Under the pieces are notes generated by a model. It was not told where the DNA came from, made no database searches, and was given only the letters and a program-made list of their open reading frames with translations. From positions 1-13,037 of the forward strand of contig JBOFHT010000002.1 of the NCBI GenBank assembly GCA_051649785.1: 13,037 bases of DNA, given 5' to 3'. The translations under genes were made by a program, and so were the position numbers. This DNA comes from JBOFHT01 sp051649785. Its GTDB lineage: Archaea > Methanobacteriota > Methanobacteria > Methanobacteriales > Methanobacteriaceae. Positions within the stretch are counted from its first letter, which is position 1. Every line of letters begins with the position of its first letter. Positions 6,821-13,037 of the stretch are shown piece by piece.

Positions 6821-6870
6821 AAGGTTTAATTTAAACCTTTACACTTTATTTTTTATTCTTTTTTTATTTT
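6821..6870 (+). terminator. Hairpin and T-rich terminator after tfb
   Basis: AAGGTTTAA (6821-6829) and TTAAACCTT (6831-6839) form an almost perfect palindrome around T6830, eight base pairs as a hairpin. T-rich DNA follows (TTTTTTATTCTTTTTTTATT, from about 6849). Archaeal termination relies mainly on T-runs, so this is a good end point for the gar1-tfb transcript. Confidence 0.6.
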
Positions 6871-6880
6871 ATAATTTTAT

Positions 6881-7055
6881 TTTTAGCTATTTATATTTTA
6901 TTAGCTTAATTGTTTATTTTATTTACTTATTTCACATGTTATTATAATTTTATTTTTAGCTAGTATTTTATTATTTTAGCTATTTATATTTTATTAGCTT
7001 AATTGTTTATTTTATTTACTTATTTCACATGTTATTATAATTTTAATTTTAGCTA
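6881..7055. repeat. 93-bp tandem duplication between convergent genes
   Basis: 6881-6962 and 6974-7055 match at 81 of 82 positions (difference at 6953/7046), offset by 93 bases. Each copy carries AGCTA...TTAGCT pairs, TTTCACATGTTATTATAA and T-runs on the plus strand. No open frame or start site is evident, so it is read as a recent non-coding duplication in the convergent tfb/glycosyltransferase spacer; the T-runs could act as extra terminators. Downstream, an ATT run (about 7055-7072) completes the gap. Confidence 0.85.
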
Positions 7056-7086
7056 TTATTATTATTATTATTAAATAATATCATAT

Positions 7087-8865
7087 CTACTTATTTTTAA
7101 TTGCATAGGTTTCTATTGCATCTTCTAGTTCTTTTATTATTTCTTGATTTCCTGGATTTTGATATTTTTCAAGGTTTTTAATGTATTTTTGTCTGTTTTT
7201 AAGGAAATTTTCTATTTTGTCAGTTGTAATATCATTATGCATTTCCCCATAACCTAATTTATCTATATAAAATGCATTTAATGTTTGTTCAAAGTTTCCA
7301 GTAGCAGGAATTGTATAAATAGGTTTTTTAAGATAAATGGATTCACTTAAAAGTGTAAATCCTCCATTACTAATTACAGCATCGGCTTTCCCTAAATCTT
7401 CAAAAAATTCTGTTTCATTAAATTTTTTAAAAAATAAATTATCTTCAATTCCTTCTTTATCAAAACCATAAACAACGAACTTGTTTTTTGATTCTTTTAA
7501 AATATCAACTAGTTTTAAATTACTTGAACTTGTTTGATAAACAAAAATATAACCTTCATAACTCCCATTTACTGTTCTAATTTCTTCCCTTAAAACAGGA
7601 GGATAAATAACAGCTTTTTTAGGGTTTTTTAATTTAGGATAGAAATAGCTAGTTAAAATATACCTTTTAGGAAGTACAATATATGATCTAATAACACTTT
7701 TAGCTGTTATCATATCTCTTTTATTTTTAGGAGGATAGTCTATTTCAGATTGTGTAATCATATGTATGTTATCAACACTAATCATAGGTACATTTATTAA
7801 AGTACTTAACATACTAGCATAATTTTCAAAATCAGATATTATTATATTTGGTTTAAATTCCCTTGCCTTTTTATATAATATGTTATAATTCTCTTTTAAA
7901 TCAGAGGGTATTGATTTTAAAGCATTCATAAATGTTTGTTTATTCCTAACTTCGTTATTTTCATAAACAGTATTAAATCCACTAATTTCATAAACATTAT
8001 CAAATTTACTATTTAAATAATGATATGAACGATCACTTGCAAATATTAGCAATGTATGATTTTTATTTAGTTCTTCAATAATGACACCACTACGGATAGC
8101 ATGACCCATACCTTCTCCGCAAACGGAATAAAGAATTTTTTTAGGTATAATTACATTTTTATCACTGTAATGACCAAAATCATAGCCTAGTTCTTTAGCT
8201 GTAGTTCTTTTTCCTATAAAATCATTGATTGTACTTTTCCCATATTGGGATATAAGTTTTAATAATCCTTGTTCCTCAATTCTTCTAGTTGAAACAATTA
8301 ATTTTCCACTTCTAACAACTTTAAACTTTGAAATTTTAGCTATTCTTTCAATATAATCTGTATCTTCACCAAAACTTAAAGTCTCATCAAAACCTTTAAC
8401 TTTCTGATGTAAATCTGCTTTACTTATTAAACCATAGCAACCTGCACCATGGGGCTTAATATTTTCAACAGCAATCATAAAATAGTTTGCAAGACTATGT
8501 AATAATCTATCAATAAGTTTTCCTGATGATGGTATCATCTGTGTAATACCTATTCCTAACTCTTTTTTTTCAAACTCATTAATTGTGTTGCTAAGATAAT
8601 TTTCTGTTAAAACTAAATCAGAGTCTAAAAATAAGAATATTTTCCCACTAGCTACTTCTGCTCCTTTATTTCTACCAACTCCTGGCATTCCACCTTCAAC
8701 TACTTTACAGCCATATGATTTAGCTATTTCTACAGTTTTGTCTTTAGAGCTAGCATCAGCTACTATTATCTCATAATTTGTGAAATCTTGACTTACAATG
8801 CTGTCTAGTAGCTTAGGAAGATATTCTTCTTCATTATAAGTGGGAATAATTATGCTGAGCTTCAT
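7087..8865 (-). CDS. Two-domain glycosyltransferase: GT2 fused to MurG/GT28-like
   Basis: 592 residues from ATG 8865 (GTG at 8874 would add three). Residues 1 to about 230 are a GT2 (GT-A) transferase: LSIIIPTYNEEEYL (3-16), nucleotide-sugar Asp in VADAS (35-39), metal-binding DSD (81-83) and GFDETLSFGEDTDY (158-171). Residues about 240-592 are a GT-B transferase of the MurG/UDP-glucuronosyl or Glyco_trans_1_3 type: KILYSVCGEGMGHAIRSG (243-260) for the acceptor loop, and AVISNGGFTLLSESIYLKKP for the donor site. No transmembrane helix is obvious, so it likely works at the inner membrane face on a lipid-linked or polymer acceptor. Two transferases in one chain suggest consecutive sugar additions. 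Last gene of the minus-strand cluster, 33 bases after the unknown membrane protein. Substrate unknown; pseudomurein, lipid or surface glycan are guesses. Confidence 0.88.
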   Translation of the reverse strand: MKLSIIIPTYNEEEYLPKLLDSIVSQDFTNYEIIVADASSKDKTVEIAKSYGCKVVEGGMPGVGRNKGAEVASGKIFLFLDSDLVLTENYLSNTINEFEKKELGIGITQMIPSSGKLIDRLLHSLANYFMIAVENIKPHGAGCYGLISKADLHQKVKGFDETLSFGEDTDYIERIAKISKFKVVRSGKLIVSTRRIEEQGLLKLISQYGKSTINDFIGKRTTAKELGYDFGHYSDKNVIIPKKILYSVCGEGMGHAIRSGVIIEELNKNHTLLIFASDRSYHYLNSKFDNVYEISGFNTVYENNEVRNKQTFMNALKSIPSDLKENYNILYKKAREFKPNIIISDFENYASMLSTLINVPMISVDNIHMITQSEIDYPPKNKRDMITAKSVIRSYIVLPKRYILTSYFYPKLKNPKKAVIYPPVLREEIRTVNGSYEGYIFVYQTSSSNLKLVDILKESKNKFVVYGFDKEGIEDNLFFKKFNETEFFEDLGKADAVISNGGFTLLSESIYLKKPIYTIPATGNFEQTLNAFYIDKLGYGEMHNDITTDKIENFLKNRQKYIKNLEKYQNPGNQEIIKELEDAIETYAIKNK

Positions 8866-8898
8866 TTTAAACACTAGTTTATTATATTTAAATTTAAT

Positions 8899-10368
8899 TT
8901 ATACATAAGAATAGAAGTTCCATGAAATTGAAAATGCATTTATTTTAGTATTGTTAATATTATCATTAGAGTTATCACTATTAATCATATTATTACTACT
9001 ATTATTTATAACTTTATTTATTAATTTATTTTCTGTTTTGTAATTATTATAATCTTTAAAAACATGCACAATTCTACCTATAATCTCTATTTCGTTTTCA
9101 TTAGCTGAAATTTCTATAATTGTTTTGTTAGAATTTGTAGTTATATTATTTACCTTTGAACGGTTATCTAAATTTAATTTAATTAATGAACTACTTAACT
9201 TAACATCATTAACAGGTTCTAATATTGTAATTTCATAATAATCTACATTTGTTCCCATAATTCCAATTGAAATCCTAAGAACTATTATTAATATTAAAAA
9301 AACCAATGGGAAAATTTTTTTTACTTTATTATAATTCCACCTATGGGTTAGTTTTTCAGAGAGCTTTTTGATTATGTATCTTTTATTATATCTATGCTCC
9401 ATATATCTATAATCTATATTATATTTACTTTCATTAGAATTAATAGAGATATTACTTTTATTATCTTCATTATCTTTATTAAATTTCTTATTTTTTCTAT
9501 TAAATGCTATTGGAGAATTATAATTAATATAATTTACTAAATATAGTAAATAATAATTAAACCAATAAGCATTGAAATATATGTAAAGTAGCCCAAATAA
9601 TCCAATTATAGTTGGAACTGCAAATAATCCACCATCTAATAATCCAATTAATCCACATACCATTGTAAATATTAATATTAATCTACTGGGAACTGTTCTA
9701 TTTTTAAGTGAGAGTAGTCCAAATATTGCTGTAATTGGATAAAGCACTATAAAAATATTGGCTATTTTCGGAATATAATAATATAAAGAGTTTCCAGTAT
9801 TAATATTTGTAGTAATGCTATTAATACTGCTTGTATAAATAGAACTACTAAAACTATTAGAACTAAGTATATTAATTATATCACTAACGAAATTACTTGA
9901 AACAGATTTAAAAATATGAGTATGTAAAATACTTGTTGTAGTGGTCTCAGGATTTATAACTACAAATGTTGTTAATTGACCTATTGGCAAATTAGCTCTC
10001 ATAACTATTTCTAATATTAATGCAAATAATAAGCTAATTGTTAATAAAATTAATGTAATTTTAAGATATTTTTGATTATTTGATTGTGAATAATCTTTAT
10101 ATGATCCTAAGTTCCAAAATGACTGTGATTTAAAGTATTTGGTATTTGTAATTATGAGTAAAAATCCCATAGCTGTAAAAAATAATAGGTCTTTACCTTT
10201 AGAAGATCCCATAAGAAATAATTCTGTAATTGGACGAATTAAGTTAGCTATTACATTATTAAATAATATTAAAATAGCCATTATAATAAAAATAATTCCT
10301 AAGATAGCTAAAGCATTACTTTTACAATATCTTATGAGGATAGAGATATTACTTGATTTTAATACCAT
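8899..10368 (-). CDS. Unrecognised multi-pass membrane protein
   Basis: 489 residues; I do not recognise the family. Hydrophobic segments lie at about 16-40, 62-77, 104-125, 203-223, 230-270 (probably two) and 357-378. The stretch after the third segment (about 126-200) is hydrophilic, presumably outside, and contains TTFVVINPETTTTSILHTHI, whose His-Thr-His is the most motif-like part. A charged Lys/Asn-rich loop (about 288-350) would be cytosolic. After the last helix a roughly 110-residue outside domain (starting YYEITILEPVNDVKLS) ends in Asn-rich sequence and FSISWNFYSYV. The ATG follows directly on the TAA of the membrane YbjQ gene, and its ribosome site AGGAG lies inside that gene's last codons, so translation is likely coupled. 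With the downstream glycosyltransferase this suggests an envelope role (inference). Confidence 0.75.
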   Translation of the reverse strand: MVLKSSNISILIRYCKSNALAILGIIFIIMAILILFNNVIANLIRPITELFLMGSSKGKDLLFFTAMGFLLIITNTKYFKSQSFWNLGSYKDYSQSNNQKYLKITLILLTISLLFALILEIVMRANLPIGQLTTFVVINPETTTTSILHTHIFKSVSSNFVSDIINILSSNSFSSSIYTSSINSITTNINTGNSLYYYIPKIANIFIVLYPITAIFGLLSLKNRTVPSRLILIFTMVCGLIGLLDGGLFAVPTIIGLFGLLYIYFNAYWFNYYLLYLVNYINYNSPIAFNRKNKKFNKDNEDNKSNISINSNESKYNIDYRYMEHRYNKRYIIKKLSEKLTHRWNYNKVKKIFPLVFLILIIVLRISIGIMGTNVDYYEITILEPVNDVKLSSSLIKLNLDNRSKVNNITTNSNKTIIEISANENEIEIIGRIVHVFKDYNNYKTENKLINKVINNSSNNMINSDNSNDNINNTKINAFSISWNFYSYV

Positions 10369-11448
10369 TTAATCTCCTGCACTAACCGTATTATTATTAT
10401 TATTATTATTATTTGTATTATTTGTATTGTCTATATTATTAGTATTATTATCATCTGTATTTTCTATATTATTATTGGTATTACTATTATTACTATTATT
10501 ACCATTATTATTATTATTATTATTATTTTTACTTATACTAGTATTATCTAGTTTAACACCAGTACCTGTAGCTATTATATGAATATCATTTGATTTAAAG
10601 TTAGGGACACTACTAAACTCTATATCTACATCAATTACATAATCACTACCATACTTTTTAGCTTCTTCATTTAAATTAAATAATGCTTGTTCTCTAGCTC
10701 TTTTTAATTTATCTAATAACAAGTCATCATTTTCTTTTTTAGTAGCTTTAATAAGATTATTAGTATTCTTTATAATAACTTTCCCTTCAAATAGTCCTAA
10801 ATAATCACTTATTCCTTGATTTAATGGATGAGTAACAGTTAAAAGTTTAGTATCTAATTCATTAATATTTATTTTGCCTATATTTTCATCAAACTCAATA
10901 TCACTTTTTATATTTGAATATAATTTTGAGCTTATGTTTTTATTAAAATTATCAATTCTTTCACTATATCTTTTTCCTAATAACCTTTCAATAAATGTTA
11001 TATAAATCATATAAACCTTTAAAATCATTGACTTCATTAAAGATAACATATATGCTATAATTCCAATTAAAACAACAAAAATTAGATAATTAACAAAAAT
11101 AGGAAATGTAGCTTGGAAAACAACAGCTAATCCTCCAATTGTAAATATATTAAGTGTAAATTCAATTTCACTTATTACTCCAAAACCATATAAAACTGTA
11201 AGAACAAAAATTAAAAGTGCACTAATAGCACCTGTTGTTTTTTTATAAACTCTTTTAGCTACTTGAGTTTCTACATAACCTGCTGCAAGTGGTGAAAATA
11301 TTAAACCAAGATTAAATCCTAATATAGCTATTTTAAAGTATATAAATAATATTAAAACAAAAACACCAACTATTATTCCACTACCTATACAAACAGTAGC
11401 TATTAATATGTCTTTTTTGTTTTCTTTAAAAGAAGGAAGATTTATCAT
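10369..11448 (-). CDS. Membrane-anchored YbjQ/DUF74-like protein with poly-Asn tail
   Basis: 359 residues. The N-terminal part has hydrophobic segments at about 14-37, 40-58, 73-92, 99-113 and 117-150. A cytosolic-looking region from about 195 to 300 resembles the YbjQ (UPF0145, DUF74) fold: LLTVTHPLNQGISDYLGLFEG, then a helix KLKRAREQALFNLNEEAKKYGSDYVIDVDIEFSS, then IHIIATGTGVKL, the same order as the neighbouring stand-alone YbjQ. YbjQ proteins form ring-like oligomers and have been called heavy-metal binding, without firm function. Residues 307-353 are almost only Asn, Thr, Ser and Asp, with long pure AAT runs. Starts 15 bases after the stand-alone YbjQ gene with a weak ribosome site; its TAA abuts the next ATG. 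The domain call is by pattern, fairly sure; function unknown. Confidence 0.8.
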   Translation of the reverse strand: MINLPSFKENKKDILIATVCIGSGIIVGVFVLILFIYFKIAILGFNLGLIFSPLAAGYVETQVAKRVYKKTTGAISALLIFVLTVLYGFGVISEIEFTLNIFTIGGLAVVFQATFPIFVNYLIFVVLIGIIAYMLSLMKSMILKVYMIYITFIERLLGKRYSERIDNFNKNISSKLYSNIKSDIEFDENIGKININELDTKLLTVTHPLNQGISDYLGLFEGKVIIKNTNNLIKATKKENDDLLLDKLKRAREQALFNLNEEAKKYGSDYVIDVDIEFSSVPNFKSNDIHIIATGTGVKLDNTSISKNNNNNNNNGNNSNNSNTNNNIENTDDNNTNNIDNTNNTNNNNNNNNTVSAGD

Positions 11449-11463
11449 AGATTATCAGAACTT

Positions 11464-11790
11464 TTAATCAGTATATGATATTGCAGTTCCATAACAAGTA
11501 ACTAATATAGTATTTCCCATGGTTCCACCTAGGTTACTGTAGGAAATTTTTAAACCAATAATAGCGTTAGCCCCAAGGTCTTCAGCCTTTTCTTTCATAC
11601 TATTAATAGCTAATCCCCTAGCTTTTTGAATTTGTTCTTCATAAGCAGATGTTCGCCCACCTACAACATCCCGTACACCAGAAAATAAATCTTTGTATAC
11701 ATTGGATCCTATAAGAGATTCTCCACTCACAAGACCTAAGTACTCCCTTATTTTTTTACTATCCAATGTATTAGTTGATGATAAAATCAT
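11464..11790 (-). CDS. YbjQ family protein (UPF0145 / DUF74)
   Basis: 108 residues, normal for the family. Signatures are GLVSGESLIGSN (19-30), FSGVRDVVGGRTSAYEEQI (36-54), the helix ARGLAINSMKEKAEDLGANAIIGLKI (57-82) and the closing strand ILVTCYGTAI (95-104). The known YbjQ fold assembles into pentameric rings; a binding or carrier role is suspected but not established. No signal peptide or membrane segment, so cytosolic. An AAGGTT site lies upstream of the ATG. It sits 15 bases before a second, membrane-anchored YbjQ-like gene on the same strand, suggesting that the two act together, perhaps in a mixed oligomer at the membrane (inference). Confidence 0.92.
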   Translation of the reverse strand: MILSSTNTLDSKKIREYLGLVSGESLIGSNVYKDLFSGVRDVVGGRTSAYEEQIQKARGLAINSMKEKAEDLGANAIIGLKISYSNLGGTMGNTILVTCYGTAISYTD

Positions 11791-11849
11791 AATTTTAACC
11801 TTATAACTTAATGTTTTATTTATTTTTTTTATTTCATAAATTATTCTAT

Positions 11850-12035
11850 TTAAAAAAAGCTCATATAAGCTACAACTATTAAGAAAAATATTATAAGTAC
11901 CATTAAAACCATTCTATTCTTTTTTAATTTCCTTTGTTTAGATAATAAAGCTTCTTGACAATTTGGAGAACAAGTTAGTTCATCCATAGGAATAGGAGTG
12001 TTACATACAGGGCAATGTTTATGTGATTCTATCAT
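11850..12035 (-). CDS. DUF2116 zinc-ribbon membrane peptide
   Basis: 61 residues. Cys8-Pro-Val-Cys11 and Cys22-x3-Cys26 form a small zinc ribbon of the DUF2116 (COG4068) archaeal family, with the usual IPMDELTCSPNC pattern. A basic stretch (33-41, KQRKLKKNR) precedes one hydrophobic helix (about 42-60) at the very C-terminus, so it is a tail-anchored protein with the zinc ribbon in the cytosol. The ATG has a clear GGTGA five to six bases upstream. Function of the family is unknown; a membrane-linked protein or nucleic-acid contact is plausible. It lies between pyrH (124 bases upstream) and the YbjQ gene (59 bases downstream) on the same strand. Confidence 0.9.
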   Translation of the reverse strand: MIESHKHCPVCNTPIPMDELTCSPNCQEALLSKQRKLKKNRMVLMVLIIFFLIVVAYMSFF

Positions 12036-12045
12036 TTTTTCACCT

Positions 12046-12147
<102 letters not shown>

Positions 12148-12159
12148 TTATAATTAAAT

Positions 12160-12837
12160 TTATTCAGAAATGATTTTAGTCCCTATTTTTTCATTATTAA
12201 GAACTTTTATTAAATTTTGAGGGTCATATCCATTAGCTATTACAGTTTCAAGTGAGGAACGTTTAATCATTTGAAGGGCAGTCATATCAAAAAATTCATA
12301 GGTACCTGCTTTCATGTCTTTATCTTTAATAAATTCCATCATTTCACTAGCTTTAACTTCATCTATAAGCTTAGCATCTTTATCTTTATTAGGATCTGCG
12401 GTATACAATCCATCAACTGAAGTTAAGTTAATAAGCATTTCAGCATTTACAAACTCTGCTAAAATAGCTCCAACTGCATCGGTACTATGAGCAGGTTCAG
12501 TTCCACCCATAACGATGATTTTACCTGTAGCTGAGAATTCAAGGGCTTCTTGGAAATTATGAGGTATTCGTTGATAAGCATCAGTTCCCAATGCAAGTGT
12601 AAGTATTTTAGCATTTAAACGAGTTACTTCAATTCCAATGTCATCACAAGTAGCTTCATTGCAGTTTAAGTCTCTTACAACACTAATATAATCTCTTGCG
12701 GGTTTTCCACCACCAACAACTAAAAATATTTCATGTTCTTTAGCTAATGGTTTTATAATTTCTGCATAATCTCGGAATTTTTTATAATCATATTCTTTTA
12801 TTAGTATTGAACCGCCAATTGTAATTACTATTCTCAT
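12160..12837 (-). CDS. pyrH: Archaeal-type UMP kinase
   Basis: 225 residues, the full length of archaeal PyrH. It phosphorylates UMP to UDP with ATP in pyrimidine nucleotide synthesis, in the cytosol as a hexamer. Amino-acid-kinase fold features are MRIVITIGGSIL (1-12) for phosphate binding, VVGGGKPARDYI (41-52), IGIEVTRLNA (67-76), IVMGGTEPAHSTDAVGA for UMP binding, and LTSVDGLYTADPNKD for the nucleotide site. All conserved elements are intact. GGTGAG lies three bases before the ATG, which fixes the start. It is transcribed toward the DUF2116/YbjQ cluster; the 124-base gap makes co-transcription possible but not certain. No low-complexity insert is present inside the gene, but Asn-rich DNA follows its stop. 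Confidence 0.95.
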   Translation of the reverse strand: MRIVITIGGSILIKEYDYKKFRDYAEIIKPLAKEHEIFLVVGGGKPARDYISVVRDLNCNEATCDDIGIEVTRLNAKILTLALGTDAYQRIPHNFQEALEFSATGKIIVMGGTEPAHSTDAVGAILAEFVNAEMLINLTSVDGLYTADPNKDKDAKLIDEVKASEMMEFIKDKDMKAGTYEFFDMTALQMIKRSSLETVIANGYDPQNLIKVLNNEKIGTKIISE

Positions 12838-12892
12838 AAACTCACCAATTGTTGTAATTATTATAATTCTAAATTAATATTCATAACTTAAT

Positions 12893-12960
12893 ATCTATAA
12901 ATGGCTTTGTAGAAACCCTTTTTTATTTTGTTATTTTATAGTCAAAAATATAATTTTTTC
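12893..12960 (-). promoter_or_regulatory. Candidate pyrH promoter elements
   Basis: Two TATA-like sites read on the minus strand: TTTATAGAT (12893-12901), which would start near 12870 and give a leader of about 30 nt, and GAAAAA (12955-12960) followed by ATTATATTTT (about 12945-12954), a better BRE/TATA pair starting near 12922. Which is used is not decided by sequence alone. Confidence 0.35.
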
Positions 12961-13035
12961 AAAAAGAAATTTCCTTAATTTGCTAAACCAAAGTATTTTA
13001 AGTCGTTTTAATTTTTGAAGTTTGGGATTTTGATA
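12931..13035 (-). CDS. Possible 3' end of an upstream minus-strand gene (partial)
   Basis: From the right edge one minus-strand frame is open for 34 codons to TAA at 12931-12933, reading as a Lys/Leu-rich basic segment (LQKLKRLKILWFSKLRKF, then LFEKIIFLTIK). It might be the C-terminus of a gene lying beyond the window. The length is short and AT-rich DNA gives such frames by chance; no family is recognised. Confidence 0.2.
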   Translation of the reverse strand, partial: YQNPKLQKLKRLKILWFSKLRKFLFEKIIFLTIK

Positions 13036-13037
13036 TA

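Noticed and set aside
6881..7055. Two-copy repeat as a CRISPR array or insertion-sequence ends
   Set aside because: Direct copies of over 80 bp with an 11-bp remainder, no spacers, no transposase and no target duplication.
12938..12962. Sequence TAGTCAAAAATAT plus T-run shared with the minus strand near 1752-1778
   Set aside because: A 13-base match in DNA this AT-rich is expected many times by chance, and the contexts do not otherwise agree.

Overview
The window looks like chromosomal DNA from a very AT-rich methanogenic archaeon of the order Methanobacteriales, most likely Methanosphaera or Methanobrevibacter. The basis is an archaeal TFB, Gar1, an archaeal-type UMP kinase, DUF211 and DUF2116 proteins, a repeat-rich adhesin-like surface protein, archaeal BRE/TATA promoters and GGTGA-type ribosome sites. 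The genus is inferred from composition and protein style. No tRNA, rRNA, CRISPR array, intact insertion sequence or replication origin was recognised.

Layout. (1) Bases 1-1717, minus strand: 5' part of a secreted adhesin-like protein with 17 visible beta-helix-type repeats; its 3' end lies outside the window. (2) 1718-2360: intergenic, divergent promoters, a leader repeat and a possible gene relic. (3) 2361-5162, plus strand: DUF211 protein, an RraA-like protein swollen by Asn-rich insertions, and a flippase-like membrane protein. (4) 5163-6812, plus strand: promoter region, gar1 and tfb, an RNA-modification/transcription pair. (5) 6813-7086: convergent intergenic region with a hairpin and a nearly perfect 93-bp tandem duplication. 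(6) 7087-12837, minus strand: reading in transcription order, pyrH, a DUF2116 zinc-ribbon membrane peptide, a stand-alone YbjQ protein, a membrane-anchored YbjQ protein, an unrecognised multi-pass membrane protein, and a GT2 plus MurG/GT28-like fused glycosyltransferase. (7) 12838-13037: pyrH upstream region, possibly including the end of another minus-strand gene.

How the genes may work together. Gar1 and TFB serve core RNA maturation and transcription. The flippase-like protein, the double glycosyltransferase, the unknown membrane protein and the two YbjQ proteins suggest cell-envelope functions. The membrane YbjQ gene and the multi-pass membrane gene abut exactly (TAA directly followed by ATG), with the ribosome site inside the upstream gene, so they are probably translationally coupled.

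The most striking window-wide signal is asparagine-rich low-complexity sequence, resembling trinucleotide (AAT/AAC) expansion. It sits in loops or C-terminal tails of unrelated proteins (RraA-like, Gar1, flippase-like, membrane YbjQ, unknown membrane protein). It also occurs as in-frame 'ghost tails' beyond the stop codons of the RraA-like gene and pyrH. No proven new system is visible. The YbjQ/membrane/glycosyltransferase cluster and the Asn-tract pattern are the best candidates for follow-up.
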